From: Flavobacteriaceae bacterium UBA1682
Lineage (GTDB): Bacteria; Bacteroidota; Bacteroidia; Flavobacteriales; Flavobacteriaceae
Assembly (NCBI GenBank): GCA_002320285.1
Contig: DCKE01000016.1
Location: 43,797 to 107,796 of the forward strand
Length of the DNA stretch: 64,000 nucleotides
Direction: 5' to 3'
Position 1 is the first letter of the stretch. Every line of letters starts with the position of its first letter. The notes under the pieces are model-generated. The model did not search any database, was not told the origin of the DNA, and worked only from the letters and a program-made list of their open reading frames with translations. Positions 18,529 through 27,503 of this stretch are shown here, one piece after another. The position numbers and the translations under genes are program-made.

Positions 18529-19398
18529 ATGAATAGAATTCTTTTACTCATTATCGGTGGATTTTTGTTTTATAATACCACTGTTGCTCAACCTGCAGAT
18601 CAGCTTTCCTACTACCAAGGGGTTGATTTCTCACTGACAGGGGTTGCCTTTAAAAATCAATTGATTCGTAAAATTACCGCAACCCATACCAAACAACTTA
18701 CCTACAAACAAGTTTGGAATGCCATTAAAGTATGCGATCTCGATCCGACAGACCCCGCTAAGGTTTTGTTGTTATACGGATGGAAAAACACAAACAAGGG
18801 CATTCAAAGTCGAACTAGAAACAAAGAAGATAACGGAGGAGCAAAAGGCAACTGGAACAGAGAACACACTTTTGCCAAGTCATTAGGAAAACCCAACCTC
18901 GATATTGCAGGGCCGGGTGCAGACGCCCATCACATCAGAGCTTCCGATGTCGATTGGAATGCGGCAAGAGGAAACTTAAAATTTGCCGAAGGCTCTGGAA
19001 ATTCCGGAAAATCTGGCAATGGCTGGTATCCCGGTGATGAATGGAAAGGCGATGTTGCCAGAATGATGATGTATATGTATTTGAGATACAACACCCGCTG
19101 CTTACCTAATAACGTTGGTTACGGCAGTACTAAAGCCACACCCGACGGTATGATTGATTTGTTTTTAAAGTGGAATGCCGAAGATCCTGTATCTGAGATT
19201 GAAATTCAACGCAACAACTACCTCGCAAACACAAAAAATGCTTACGCACAAGGAAATAGGAATCCATTTATTGACAACCCGTATTGGGCTACTCAAATAT
19301 GGGGCGGAGCTGCTGCACAAGACCGCTGGAAGAACCTTTCGGCAGCCTGCATGAGCAATAATCTTTGCCGCCAAACCACTGCAGTTACTAAAAAATAA
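18529..19398 (+). CDS. Secreted endonuclease I family nuclease
   Basis: A 289-residue exported nuclease of the EndA/endonuclease I (beta-beta-alpha metal) family. Residues 1-20 are a signal peptide ending TTVAQ. The active-site region reads GNWNREHTFAKSLG, with the catalytic histidine, then ADAHHIRASDVDWNAARGN. These enzymes degrade DNA outside the cell or in the periplasm, for nutrition or biofilm turnover. It follows the methyltransferase by 35 bp but the two need not share a function. Confidence 0.9.
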   Translation: MNRILLLIIGGFLFYNTTVAQPADQLSYYQGVDFSLTGVAFKNQLIRKITATHTKQLTYKQVWNAIKVCDLDPTDPAKVLLLYGWKNTNKGIQSRTRNKEDNGGAKGNWNREHTFAKSLGKPNLDIAGPGADAHHIRASDVDWNAARGNLKFAEGSGNSGKSGNGWYPGDEWKGDVARMMMYMYLRYNTRCLPNNVGYGSTKATPDGMIDLFLKWNAEDPVSEIEIQRNNYLANTKNAYAQGNRNPFIDNPYWATQIWGGAAAQDRWKNLSAACMSNNLCRQTTAVTKK

Positions 19399-19442
19399 GT
19401 TGCTTAAATCGACCCTTTTAGAGTACTGCAATACCACAACAT

Positions 19443-19472
19443 AAAAAAAGCCGAGCAATGCCCGGCTTCTTC
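19443..19472 (-). terminator. Terminator of the PepSY-like gene
   Basis: AAGCCGAGC/GCCCGGCTT with loop AAT and a T-run when read on the minus strand. It lies between convergent genes. Confidence 0.75.
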
Positions 19473-19489
19473 GTAAAAATTAAAAGCAG

Positions 19490-19921
19490 TTAGTCTAATC
19501 TCATAAACTTGCCCTTATCGTTAAAAACGAGTTCTATTTCATTATTCAACTTAATGTCTTGTCTATTGGTACTTTTTAACTCCCACTCCACGACATAATT
19601 GATACCGTAATTTTTGGTTACATAATCTTGTATCGCAACCGGAATGACTGACGACGGCAGACCCGATTTACATTCGGCTTGAATCAATCTTGAATTCTTG
19701 TCAAATTCCAACTCGGTACCATCATCAAACTTCACTTCGTAGGTAGTCTTCAAAAGCTCCTTATCCAACTTTGCTGTCAGAAAAACCTTATCACTGAAGT
19801 TTTTTCCAATAAAAGTTTGAATTTCTTTTGGCAATTGCTCTTTGGTCAAAACCTTATCTTGAGCCGAAGCGCCAAGCCCGATGAACATCATCACGACTGT
19901 TAAAAAAAATGCTTTTTTCAT
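19490..19921 (-). CDS. Exported PepSY-like (DUF2874) protein
   Basis: A 143-residue protein with a signal peptide (MKKAFFLTVVMMFIGLGASA) and two PepSY-like units: LPKEIQTFIGKNFSDK...YEVKFDDGTELEFDKN and LPSSVIPVAIQDYVTKNYG...IELVFNDKGKF. Such proteins are common in Bacteroidota and their role is unknown. The ATG at 19921 is chosen because it starts the signal peptide directly; 19954 would add eleven residues. Confidence 0.8.
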   Translation of the reverse strand: MKKAFFLTVVMMFIGLGASAQDKVLTKEQLPKEIQTFIGKNFSDKVFLTAKLDKELLKTTYEVKFDDGTELEFDKNSRLIQAECKSGLPSSVIPVAIQDYVTKNYGINYVVEWELKSTNRQDIKLNNEIELVFNDKGKFMRLD

Positions 19922-20127
19922 AACTATTGATTTTATATCTATTAATTTAAACACTCTCCTTCAAATATAACAAAAATTTTAGACCTATTCAACAGTACTT
20001 AAAAGAATAATCCTTTATTTATCAACCGCTTGACAAATTGTTTTACCACAAAAAAAATGCCATAAAAAAAGAGAAAAACCATCAATATGATTTTTCTCTT
20101 TTAATATAGTCACGAGAATTTTAAATA

Positions 20128-22041
20128 TTAATCGTTCATCGATTTTAAAAACTCATCGTTGTTATTTGTTTTCTTTATGTTATCATTAATGGAATTCATC
20201 GCTTCAACAGAGTTCATATCAGCCAAATAATTTCTTATAGCCCACATCTTCTGTAACATTTGCTTATCTAACAGCAAGTCATCTCTTCTAGTACTTGACG
20301 AAGTCAAATCTATAGCAGGGAAAATACGCTTGTTAGCAATCTTACGATCCAATTGCAGTTCCATATTTCCAGTACCTTTAAATTCTTCAAAGATAACCTC
20401 GTCCATCTTAGATCCCGTATCCGTTAAAGCGGTCGCGATAATACTTAGTGAACCACCATTTTCAATATTTCTAGCTGCTCCAAAAAAGCGTTTTGGTTTT
20501 TGCAAGGCATTGGCATCTACCCCACCACTTAAAACTTTTCCAGAAGCGGGTTGCACCGTATTGTAAGCTCTAGCCAAACGCGTGATTGAATCTAATAATA
20601 TCACCACATCATGACCACACTCCACCAATCTCTTGGCTTTTTCCAATACTATATTAGCTACCTTAACATGTCTTTCTGCAGGTTCATCAAATGTAGAAGC
20701 AATAACTTCCGCATTGACACTACGTTGCATATCGGTAACCTCTTCAGGTCGTTCATCAATCAATAAAACGATCAAATACACTTCGGGATGATTGGCCGCA
20801 ATAGCGTTTGCAATATCCTTTAAAAGCATGGTTTTACCCGTTTTTGGTTGTGCTACGATCATACCACGCTGCCCTTTACCAATTGGAGCAAACATATCCA
20901 TGATACGCGTTGAAACCGTACTGCGTTTTTCGTCTAACTTAAATTTTTCGTCAGGAAACAAAGGCGTTAAATGCTCAAAAGAAACCCGATCACGAACCAC
21001 TTGTGGGTCATGTCCATTGATTTTAGATACGCGAACTAATGGAAAAAACTTCTCCCCTTCTTTCGGAGGCCTTACGACCCCTTTTACCGTATCTCCAGTT
21101 TTTAATCCGAAAAGTCTAACTTGAGATTGCGATAAATAAATATCATCCGGAGACGATAAATAATTATAATCAGACGATCTTAAAAATCCATATCCATCAG
21201 GCATCATTTCCAAGACCCCTTCACTCTCTATAATTCCATCAAACTCATAATCCGGTTCTCTATACTGCGGCTTTTTATTCTTAGCCGCTGCATTTGGATT
21301 ATTATTGTGTTGGTGTGGATTGTTATTATTTGAATTCCCATTCTGATTAGAATTCCCATTCTGATTGGAGTTCCCATTCTGATTGGAGTTTCCATTCTGA
21401 TTGGAGTTTCCATTCTGATTGGAGTTTCCATTTTGGTTAGCATTGGGATTGTTGGGATTGGTATTTGCTTTTTTAGCAGGAATGGGCTGTGAAGCCTTAT
21501 TGTTATCTTGGTCTTTCGCTTCAACGGTATTTGAAGGTCTTACCTCTTTTTTGATTCTTTGTTTAGGAACAAATTCTTTTCGTGTAGCAACCTCTTCTCT
21601 AGAACCTTCGGCTGGCTTTTCCTCTGATTCTTTTGTTACTGGTGTATTTTTTCTATTGTCTGTTCTCGGGCGTTCTTGTATCCTTTTAACTGGAGCAACT
21701 CGTTCCGTATTTTCTTTTTTGAATTGTGGTGATTCCACTTCTACTTGCTGTTTTTCAACGACCGGCTTGTCATTTTCAACTTTCTCAGTAGGGGGAACTT
21801 CCAATTTATCCTCTGGAGTGACTCTTTTTCTTTTCGGCTTTTCAGCTGAATTTGCTATGGGAGCATCTTCCGTAGTTACCGTAGAGACTTTAACAGACTC
21901 TGGATTAGCAGCTTGATAATCTAAAATTTGATAAACAAGTTCATCCTTCTTTAAATTACGATATTTACTAATCTTCGCGTTTTTTGCAATTTCTTGAAGC
22001 TCGAGAAGCTTCATTTCTTTTAATACAGAAATGTCAAACAT
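20128..22041 (-). CDS. rho: Transcription termination factor Rho with Asn-rich N-terminal insertion
   Basis: An RNA-dependent ATPase hexamer that ends transcription. Order: Rho N-terminal SAP-like helices (1-45, LKEMKLLELQEIAKNAKISK), a long charged and Asn/Gln-rich region (about 60-262), the cold-shock-like RNA-binding domain (ESEGVLEMMPDGYGFLR) and the ATPase core with Walker A PKTGKT, Walker B VVILLDSITRLARAY and the Q-loop/R-loop. At 637 residues it is about 220 longer than E. coli Rho. The insertion has six NQNGNS units (residues about 201-237). In Bacteroides thetaiotaomicron a comparable disordered Rho region has been reported to drive phase separation. Confidence 0.97.
   Translation of the reverse strand: MFDISVLKEMKLLELQEIAKNAKISKYRNLKKDELVYQILDYQAANPESVKVSTVTTEDAPIANSAEKPKRKRVTPEDKLEVPPTEKVENDKPVVEKQQVEVESPQFKKENTERVAPVKRIQERPRTDNRKNTPVTKESEEKPAEGSREEVATRKEFVPKQRIKKEVRPSNTVEAKDQDNNKASQPIPAKKANTNPNNPNANQNGNSNQNGNSNQNGNSNQNGNSNQNGNSNQNGNSNNNNPHQHNNNPNAAAKNKKPQYREPDYEFDGIIESEGVLEMMPDGYGFLRSSDYNYLSSPDDIYLSQSQVRLFGLKTGDTVKGVVRPPKEGEKFFPLVRVSKINGHDPQVVRDRVSFEHLTPLFPDEKFKLDEKRSTVSTRIMDMFAPIGKGQRGMIVAQPKTGKTMLLKDIANAIAANHPEVYLIVLLIDERPEEVTDMQRSVNAEVIASTFDEPAERHVKVANIVLEKAKRLVECGHDVVILLDSITRLARAYNTVQPASGKVLSGGVDANALQKPKRFFGAARNIENGGSLSIIATALTDTGSKMDEVIFEEFKGTGNMELQLDRKIANKRIFPAIDLTSSSTRRDDLLLDKQMLQKMWAIRNYLADMNSVEAMNSINDNIKKTNNNDEFLKSMND
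21332..21439 (-). repeat. Six 18-bp tandem repeats inside rho
   Basis: Six consecutive 18-bp units, each encoding NQNGNS on the minus strand. Units 4 and 5 are identical and units 1 and 2 differ by one base. Unit length is a multiple of three, so copy-number changes keep the frame. Confidence 0.95.
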
Positions 22042-22201
22042 AGAAATGTTTATTGTTTAAATTTAATGGAATTGTTGTGTTGTGTTTTTTTGGAGTGTAT
22101 TTCAAATTTGAAGTAGCCATAATATGAAGCACTTACAGCTATGCCTTGCAATATTACGAATTAATTTTAAAAAACAATAGGAAATTACAAAAAAGAAACG
22201 T

Positions 22202-22209
22202 TATTTTTG
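22202..22209 (+). promoter_or_regulatory. -7 element of the DUF4293 gene
   Basis: Perfect TAnnTTTG match (TATTTTTG), 19 bp before the ATG. No clear -33 TTG. Confidence 0.45.
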
Positions 22210-22228
22210 TCTTTTCAAAGAATAAAAT

Positions 22229-22645
22229 ATGATTCAAAGAATTCAAACCGTATATTTAATTTTAGCGCTGGTCTTCTCCGGAATACTTCCTTTTGTATTT
22301 CCCCTGTGGAAAACATCGGGTGAAATTCCTTTTTATTTTATGGAAAACTCGTATTACACCATTTTATTTGGACTTTCTACGAGCTTAAGTGTAATCAGTA
22401 TATTAGCTTATAAAAAAAGACAAAATCAATTTGTTTTAAACAGATTGAACCTCTTATCAAACGTTATATTACTAGGATTATTTGTGTATCGTTCTCTAAT
22501 GATATCTGGAGAAACTGCGGAAGTGGTTTCTGAGAAAGGTATTGGGATGTTCCTCCCTATTGCTTCTATCTTATTTTTGGTTTTGGCCAACAAAGCCATC
22601 AAGAAGGATGAAGATCTCGTAAAATCTGTAGATCGATTAAGATAA
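22229..22645 (+). CDS. DUF4293 family membrane protein
   Basis: A 138-residue protein with four predicted transmembrane helices (about 5-25, 45-63, 75-95 and 105-122), starting MIQRIQTVYLILA as this Bacteroidota family usually does. Function unknown. It is divergent from rho, a common arrangement in Flavobacteriia, but nothing ties it mechanistically to termination. Confidence 0.85.
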   Translation: MIQRIQTVYLILALVFSGILPFVFPLWKTSGEIPFYFMENSYYTILFGLSTSLSVISILAYKKRQNQFVLNRLNLLSNVILLGLFVYRSLMISGETAEVVSEKGIGMFLPIASILFLVLANKAIKKDEDLVKSVDRLR

Positions 22646-22673
22646 ACCTTTCATCTTAGTTTATTAGTGCGCC

Positions 22674-22704
22674 AAAAACCGAACCCTAGGGTTCGGTTTT
22701 TTTA
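22674..22704 (+). terminator. Bidirectional terminator
   Basis: A perfect palindromic stem of 12 bp (22674-22685 with 22690-22701) around CTAG, then T-run. It overlaps the last codon of the convergent phosphodiesterase gene. Confidence 0.92.
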
Positions 22705-23195
22705 TGCTTTGGAAATTCTATAATCTCCAAGTTCTGTATTTTCCCGTGATCAATTTCAAAACGCAACATCGTTCGCACTTGATGAAAACCAGATATGCCT
22801 GCCGCTCCTGGATTCAGATGTAATATACCCAAGCTTTTGTCAAATTGAACTTTTAATATATGTGAATGTCCACATATAAAAATTTGTGGCGGATCAAGAC
22901 GAAGTTCCTCCTTCACCCGGGCATTATACTTACCCGGATACCCTCCAATATGGGTTATCCATACCCTCATCCCCTCACAGACAAAGCGATTGTCTTCAGG
23001 AAATTCTGCACGCGCTTCAATGCCATCTATATTTCCAAAGACAGCTCTTAACGGTTTATGTTTTTTGATGGTATCCGTTACTGCAATAGCGCCGATATCA
23101 CCAGCGTGCCATACCTCATCGGCTTGATCCACATATTTTAATATCGTATCGTCTATGCAACTATGCGTATCAGATAACAGTAATATCTTTTTCAC
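22686..23195 (-). CDS. YfcE/MJ0936-family metallophosphoesterase
   Basis: A 169-residue calcineurin-like phosphodiesterase. Metal-binding motifs are DTH (residues 9-11), HAGD, VFGNID, HIGG and GHSH, all intact. Members hydrolyse artificial and cyclic phosphodiesters; the natural substrate is unknown. Its stop codon lies inside the shared terminator. Confidence 0.9.
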   Translation of the reverse strand: MKKILLLSDTHSCIDDTILKYVDQADEVWHAGDIGAIAVTDTIKKHKPLRAVFGNIDGIEARAEFPEDNRFVCEGMRVWITHIGGYPGKYNARVKEELRLDPPQIFICGHSHILKVQFDKSLGILHLNPGAAGISGFHQVRTMLRFEIDHGKIQNLEIIEFPKHKKTEP

Positions 23196-23250
23196 CTAAT
23201 TCTTTTTTAAACAGTTTAAAAATCCTCTACTCCCTTTTAATCCCTCAAGT

Positions 23251-24516
23251 CTAATCGGTATAAAACTGTATCAAACGACTGATCGCTCTTTCACAAACCG
23301 GACAAAATTCCTTAGCGGTATTGGTTTTCATTCGACAATCTAAAGTAGCTTTGTAAATCTTTTTACCCGCCAAACCTTCATAAACGCCCACAGGATATTT
23401 TTTAGAATCCTTGATATCGGTTGGTATCGGCGTTTTTTTAACCAACATATCTTTCCACTTCGAATCAAAATCCTTTAAAGTAGTTATATTCTGTTCCCAA
23501 GGTTCTAATGCCGTCGATTGCATATCACTCAGCACATCGGTTTCATAAAAATACTCGTCCGATAGTCCCGCAAAACTATGTCCGAACTCGTGAACCACTA
23601 CTGGCTTAAAATTCGCATGCCCTGTAGTTGTTAGCGTATAAGCATTATAAATTCCACCACCTCCATATACATCGGTATTAGCCAATATTATAATGTGCTC
23701 ATACGGAATACCCGCTAACAAATCATGTAGTTTTTTTAATCGTCCTGTAGTCAGATAACGCTCCGAATAAAAGGTATCAAAATTGGACTCTACCGCTGTG
23801 CGTTTCCATTCATTTTTCCGCGGTACACTAACCCCAGAGTCCTGCGAAATACTTTCTACAGCATAAAAATTAAAACGATCTTTAAATTGCCCAAACGGTT
23901 GATGTGCAAAAATCTCGTCCACAGTGACTTGTGCATATTCTCTAAAAACAGCCATTTGATCTTGTTGAAACCCCTCAGCTACAATGACCACGTTAATTGC
24001 CTTATTCGGAACTTTAGCTTGATGCAACAAAACATGAGGCGTTTGGGATTGGTAACCTTTTTTATGAATCAAAATATCTGTAGGATCTATTTGCTGACTT
24101 AACACTACCGGATAGTTCCCCTTTTCATCAATTAAAGCGATTTCTATCCGAACAACCCCTTTGGGAAAAGGAACCAAAAAGACGTTTTCAAAATTTTTAG
24201 AAATCTTCTGCGCTTCTTCCGTCGACAACCATTCTTGATATAAGGTGCTAAAACTATGCGTATAAATCAACTGTTGCGTTTTTACATCATACAACGAAAC
24301 CGTACCATTGCCTTTAAGGTGATTTTCACTCAAATGATGCCTGCGTCCCGCCCATTGAGGAAGTTCGTTCAATTCATCGATGACAACACTTTTCTTTTCT
24401 ACATTTCCCGCAAAAACCGCATCAATTCGCAAGGTTTTATCAGTAAAAAACGGATCAAATTCTTGACTAAATCCCTGCACAGAGACCATTAGCAACATAA
24501 AAACTATAAAACGCAT
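23251..24516 (-). CDS. Secreted M64-family metallopeptidase
   Basis: A 421-residue exported protease of peptidase family M64 (IgA-peptidase type). A signal peptide (1-17) is followed by a beta-rich N-terminal region and the catalytic domain with HEFGHSFAGLSDEY: the HExxH-like zinc motif and the downstream family aspartate/glutamate. Also visible is NVVIVAEGFQ, a conserved M64 strand. The single gene has no operon partner. The substrate is unknown. Confidence 0.9.
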   Translation of the reverse strand: MRFIVFMLLMVSVQGFSQEFDPFFTDKTLRIDAVFAGNVEKKSVVIDELNELPQWAGRRHHLSENHLKGNGTVSLYDVKTQQLIYTHSFSTLYQEWLSTEEAQKISKNFENVFLVPFPKGVVRIEIALIDEKGNYPVVLSQQIDPTDILIHKKGYQSQTPHVLLHQAKVPNKAINVVIVAEGFQQDQMAVFREYAQVTVDEIFAHQPFGQFKDRFNFYAVESISQDSGVSVPRKNEWKRTAVESNFDTFYSERYLTTGRLKKLHDLLAGIPYEHIIILANTDVYGGGGIYNAYTLTTTGHANFKPVVVHEFGHSFAGLSDEYFYETDVLSDMQSTALEPWEQNITTLKDFDSKWKDMLVKKTPIPTDIKDSKKYPVGVYEGLAGKKIYKATLDCRMKTNTAKEFCPVCERAISRLIQFYTD

Positions 24517-24651
24517 TTGATATTTTTTTGAATTGTAAAAGCAAAGGTAATTAAATAATTTCCGACAATTTCTCTTTAACGGAGCAGCTTGGTATATTAG
24601 ATTTTTTACCCACCCCTTGACTAATCCAGAAACAGGGCTATATCACTTTGC

Positions 24652-24739
24652 ATTAAGGACTGAAGCGGCATCCTTTTTATAAAGCGATAGTGTTATAAAA
24701 AGATATAGCGAAAGGCCTGGGCCGAAGGCAATGCCCAAA
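24652..24739. other. Structured intergenic element, possible dispersed repeat
   Basis: Within a 340-base gap, a 9-bp hairpin (24673-24681 with 24694-24702, CTTTTTATA/TATAAAAAG) is bracketed by GAAGCGGCATC and GATATAGCGAAAGGC, then by GC-rich GGCCTGGGCCGAAGGC. It reads like the small hairpin repeats scattered in Flavobacteriia genomes, but I cannot confirm other copies from this window. Confidence 0.4.
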
Positions 24740-24820
24740 AACACCATAACATACTCTACCCATTCCTTTTGTATCACATTAATTTTATTGGAGTAAAAAC
24801 ATCCAATGACTAAATTAGAT

Positions 24821-24828
24821 TATATTTG
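24821..24828 (+). promoter_or_regulatory. -7 element of truA
   Basis: Perfect TAnnTTTG match (TATATTTG) 28 bp before the start codon. The TTG at 24788 is too far to be its -33 partner. Confidence 0.5.
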
Positions 24829-24856
24829 TACTTCAAATAAATTTTGACCTTCAATT

Positions 24857-25594
24857 TTGAGATACTTTATAGAATTTGCATATCAAGGCACCTATTATCA
24901 TGGATGGCAATCTCAGCCCAATGCCAAAACCGTTCAGGAAACGCTTACTAGTGCACTTAGTACCATACTGCGTACACCTTTAGAATTAGTGGGGGCTGGT
25001 AGAACGGATGCGGGAGTACACGCCAGACAGATGTATGCTCATTTTGATAGTGAATTAGCGCTTAACAGCACGACATTAGTACCCAAAATCAATTCTTTTT
25101 TACCGGAAGACATCGTCGTGTATGGTTTCCATACAGTTGATGATGAGGCTCATGCCCGTTTTGATGCAACTAGTAGAACCTATGAATATCATGTTCACTT
25201 ATTTAAGGATGCCTTTAAAAAAGATTTGAGTTGGTATCACTATCGACCTTTAGATGTAGAGAAAATGAATGAGGCCGCTAAGATACTTTTTGAGTACGAA
25301 GATTTTGAATGTTTTTCTAAAAGCAATACGGATGTTTTTACATTTAACTGCACGATTACACAAGCAAATTGGAGTCGTCAGCAGAACAGTTTGGTATTTA
25401 CCATTACCGCCAATCGTTTTCTAAGAAATATGGTTCGTGCTATAGTGGGAACCTTAGTACAAATCGGGCTTGGAAAAGCAACCGTAGACCACCTTAGAAC
25501 TATAATTGAAAGTAAAGATCGAGGTCAAGCTGGATTTTCAGTTCCAGCAAAAGGATTATTTTTAACCCGAGTATCATACCCCTATTTTGAATGA
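24857..25594 (+). CDS. truA: tRNA pseudouridine(38-40) synthase
   Basis: Modifies uridines 38-40 of the tRNA anticodon arm. The 245-residue protein contains AYQGTYYHGWQSQPN, the catalytic-aspartate block VGAGRTDAGVHARQM, and FLRNMVRAIVGTLV. The start codon is TTG (24857), giving MRYFIEFAYQG, which fits the family N-terminus; no ATG is nearby. Its end overlaps the ABC exporter by 4 bp (ATGA). Confidence 0.95.
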   Translation: MRYFIEFAYQGTYYHGWQSQPNAKTVQETLTSALSTILRTPLELVGAGRTDAGVHARQMYAHFDSELALNSTTLVPKINSFLPEDIVVYGFHTVDDEAHARFDATSRTYEYHVHLFKDAFKKDLSWYHYRPLDVEKMNEAAKILFEYEDFECFSKSNTDVFTFNCTITQANWSRQQNSLVFTITANRFLRNMVRAIVGTLVQIGLGKATVDHLRTIIESKDRGQAGFSVPAKGLFLTRVSYPYFE

Positions 25595-27375
25595 AAGCCA
25601 TTAAATCTATATCTCTCCAAAAAATATTAAGTTACTCCAAGCCTTATCAAAGTCGGTTTAATTGGGTGATTGTTTGGGCTATATCCCTTTCGATATTCGC
25701 GGCATTACGCCCTTATATGCTCAAGCAAACCGTGGACGATTACGTTCAGAAACACGACGGTCAGGGTTTACTAATTTATGTAGGTCTTATGGCTCTTGTA
25801 TTAATACTCGAAGTGGTTTCGCAATTCTACTTTGTTTATTGGGCCAACTGGCTCGGGCAAGATATTGTCAAAGATATCAGGGAACAATTATTCAATAAAA
25901 TCACCTCATTTAAAATGCGGTATTTTGACAATGAACCCGTAGGTAAATTAGTCACTCGTGCGGTTTCGGATATTGAGTCTATTGCCAGTATTTTTAGTCA
26001 AGGATTATTTATGATTGTCAGTGACCTATTAAAAATGGTCGTGGTATTGGGAATTATGTTTTATATGAACTGGCAATTGAGTTGTATTGTGATAATTGGC
26101 ATGCCCATTTTGCTCTATGCTACTCGTGTTTTTCAATTAAAAATGAAATCCGCTTTTCAAGAAGTACGGACTCAAATTTCCAATTTAAATACCTTTATTC
26201 AAGAGCGTTTGACCGGAATGAAAATCGTGCAACTCTTCACGAGAGAAGCGGTGGAATACGAAAAGTTCAAAGACATCAACAACAAGCACAACAACGCTTG
26301 GTTAAAAAACATCTTATACAACTCTATTTTCTTTCCGATAGCAGATATCGTTTCCTCATTAACTTTGGGTTTTATTATCTGGTATGGCGGAATGTCCATT
26401 GCTAATGGCGGTCATTTGACAACATTTGGAGATCTTTTTGCCTATACGATGTTGATCAATATGCTGTTTAATCCACTGCGCCAAATTGCGGATAAATTCA
26501 ATGTGATGCAAATGGGTATCATCGCCGCAGAACGCGTTTTTGAAGTTATGGAAATTGAAGATGAAGTGGAAAAAACAGGAACAATAGAGGCTGGGCAATT
26601 CGATGGCAATATTGAGTTTCGCGACGTTCACTTCAGTTATATACCCGGAGTGGAAGTTCTAAAGGGCATCGACCTTAAAATAAAAGCGGGAGAAACCGTC
26701 GCTATCGTCGGATCATCTGGCGCAGGCAAATCTACCATCATCAATTTATTAAATAATTTTTACGAGCTGGACAAGGGAACGATTTCAATCGATGGCACAG
26801 ACATCAAATCTTTTACCACGGAAAGCTTGCGCAAACAAGTTGCTGTGGTCCTCCAAGACGTGTTTTTGTTTAGCGATTCGATCTTAAACAACATCACTTT
26901 ACACAATCCGAATATCACTCGTGATGACGTGATTGCCGCAGCGATAAAAATCGGTATTAACGATTTTATCGAGAGCCTTCCTTATGGATATGATTACAAC
27001 GTTAAGGAGCGCGGTATTATGTTGTCCTCAGGGCAACGCCAATTGATTGCGTTTTTACGAGCCTATGTCAGCAATCCAAGTATTTTGATCTTAGATGAAG
27101 CGACCTCTTCTGTAGACACCTATTCCGAAGAATTGATGCAAAACGCTACTGAATACTTAACACAAGGGAGAACATCTATCATCATTGCACACCGTTTAGC
27201 GACCATTGTTAAGGCAGACAAAATCATCGTTATGGATCAAGGTCGAATTGTCGAAATGGGCACTCATCTCGAACTGATCAATTTAAAAGACGGTTATTAT
27301 AAAAATCTATATGACTCTCAATTTTCCACCAAAGAGATTGAGCACAATAAACATTTAGATTCCCTAAGAAATTAG
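25591..27375 (+). CDS. ABC exporter, fused permease and ATPase (MsbA/MdlB type)
   Basis: A 594-residue half-transporter that would work as a dimer. Residues about 1-320 hold six transmembrane helices of the type I exporter fold. The nucleotide-binding domain has Walker A GSSGAGKST, Q-loop VVLQD, signature LSSGQRQ, Walker B ILILDEATSS and the H-loop AHR. It is translationally coupled to truA through a 4-bp overlap. Lipid-like or drug-like substrates are typical of the subfamily, but none can be assigned. Confidence 0.92.
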   Translation: MKAIKSISLQKILSYSKPYQSRFNWVIVWAISLSIFAALRPYMLKQTVDDYVQKHDGQGLLIYVGLMALVLILEVVSQFYFVYWANWLGQDIVKDIREQLFNKITSFKMRYFDNEPVGKLVTRAVSDIESIASIFSQGLFMIVSDLLKMVVVLGIMFYMNWQLSCIVIIGMPILLYATRVFQLKMKSAFQEVRTQISNLNTFIQERLTGMKIVQLFTREAVEYEKFKDINNKHNNAWLKNILYNSIFFPIADIVSSLTLGFIIWYGGMSIANGGHLTTFGDLFAYTMLINMLFNPLRQIADKFNVMQMGIIAAERVFEVMEIEDEVEKTGTIEAGQFDGNIEFRDVHFSYIPGVEVLKGIDLKIKAGETVAIVGSSGAGKSTIINLLNNFYELDKGTISIDGTDIKSFTTESLRKQVAVVLQDVFLFSDSILNNITLHNPNITRDDVIAAAIKIGINDFIESLPYGYDYNVKERGIMLSSGQRQLIAFLRAYVSNPSILILDEATSSVDTYSEELMQNATEYLTQGRTSIIIAHRLATIVKADKIIVMDQGRIVEMGTHLELINLKDGYYKNLYDSQFSTKEIEHNKHLDSLRN

Positions 27376-27452
27376 CTGTAAATCATCAGTTAATTGCAGA
27401 ATATTTAAATAAAATCAATTGAAAAGAACTTTTAATTACGAAAGTTTTAATA

Positions 27453-27476
27453 ACGAAATTAAATGATTAATTTCGT
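27453..27476. promoter_or_regulatory. 24-bp inverted repeat before lpd
   Basis: ACGAAATTAA (27453-27462) and its exact complement (27467-27476) surround ATGA. Another ACGAAA sits at 27438. It ends 27 bp before lpd and may be an operator or an mRNA hairpin. Confidence 0.45.
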
Positions 27477-27503
27477 AGCTGAATTATATAGAAACACATA
27501 GAT

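Noticed and set aside
21332..21439. CRISPR-like short repeats
   Set aside because: Units are directly tandem without spacers and lie in frame within rho; they encode an Asn/Gln-rich segment.
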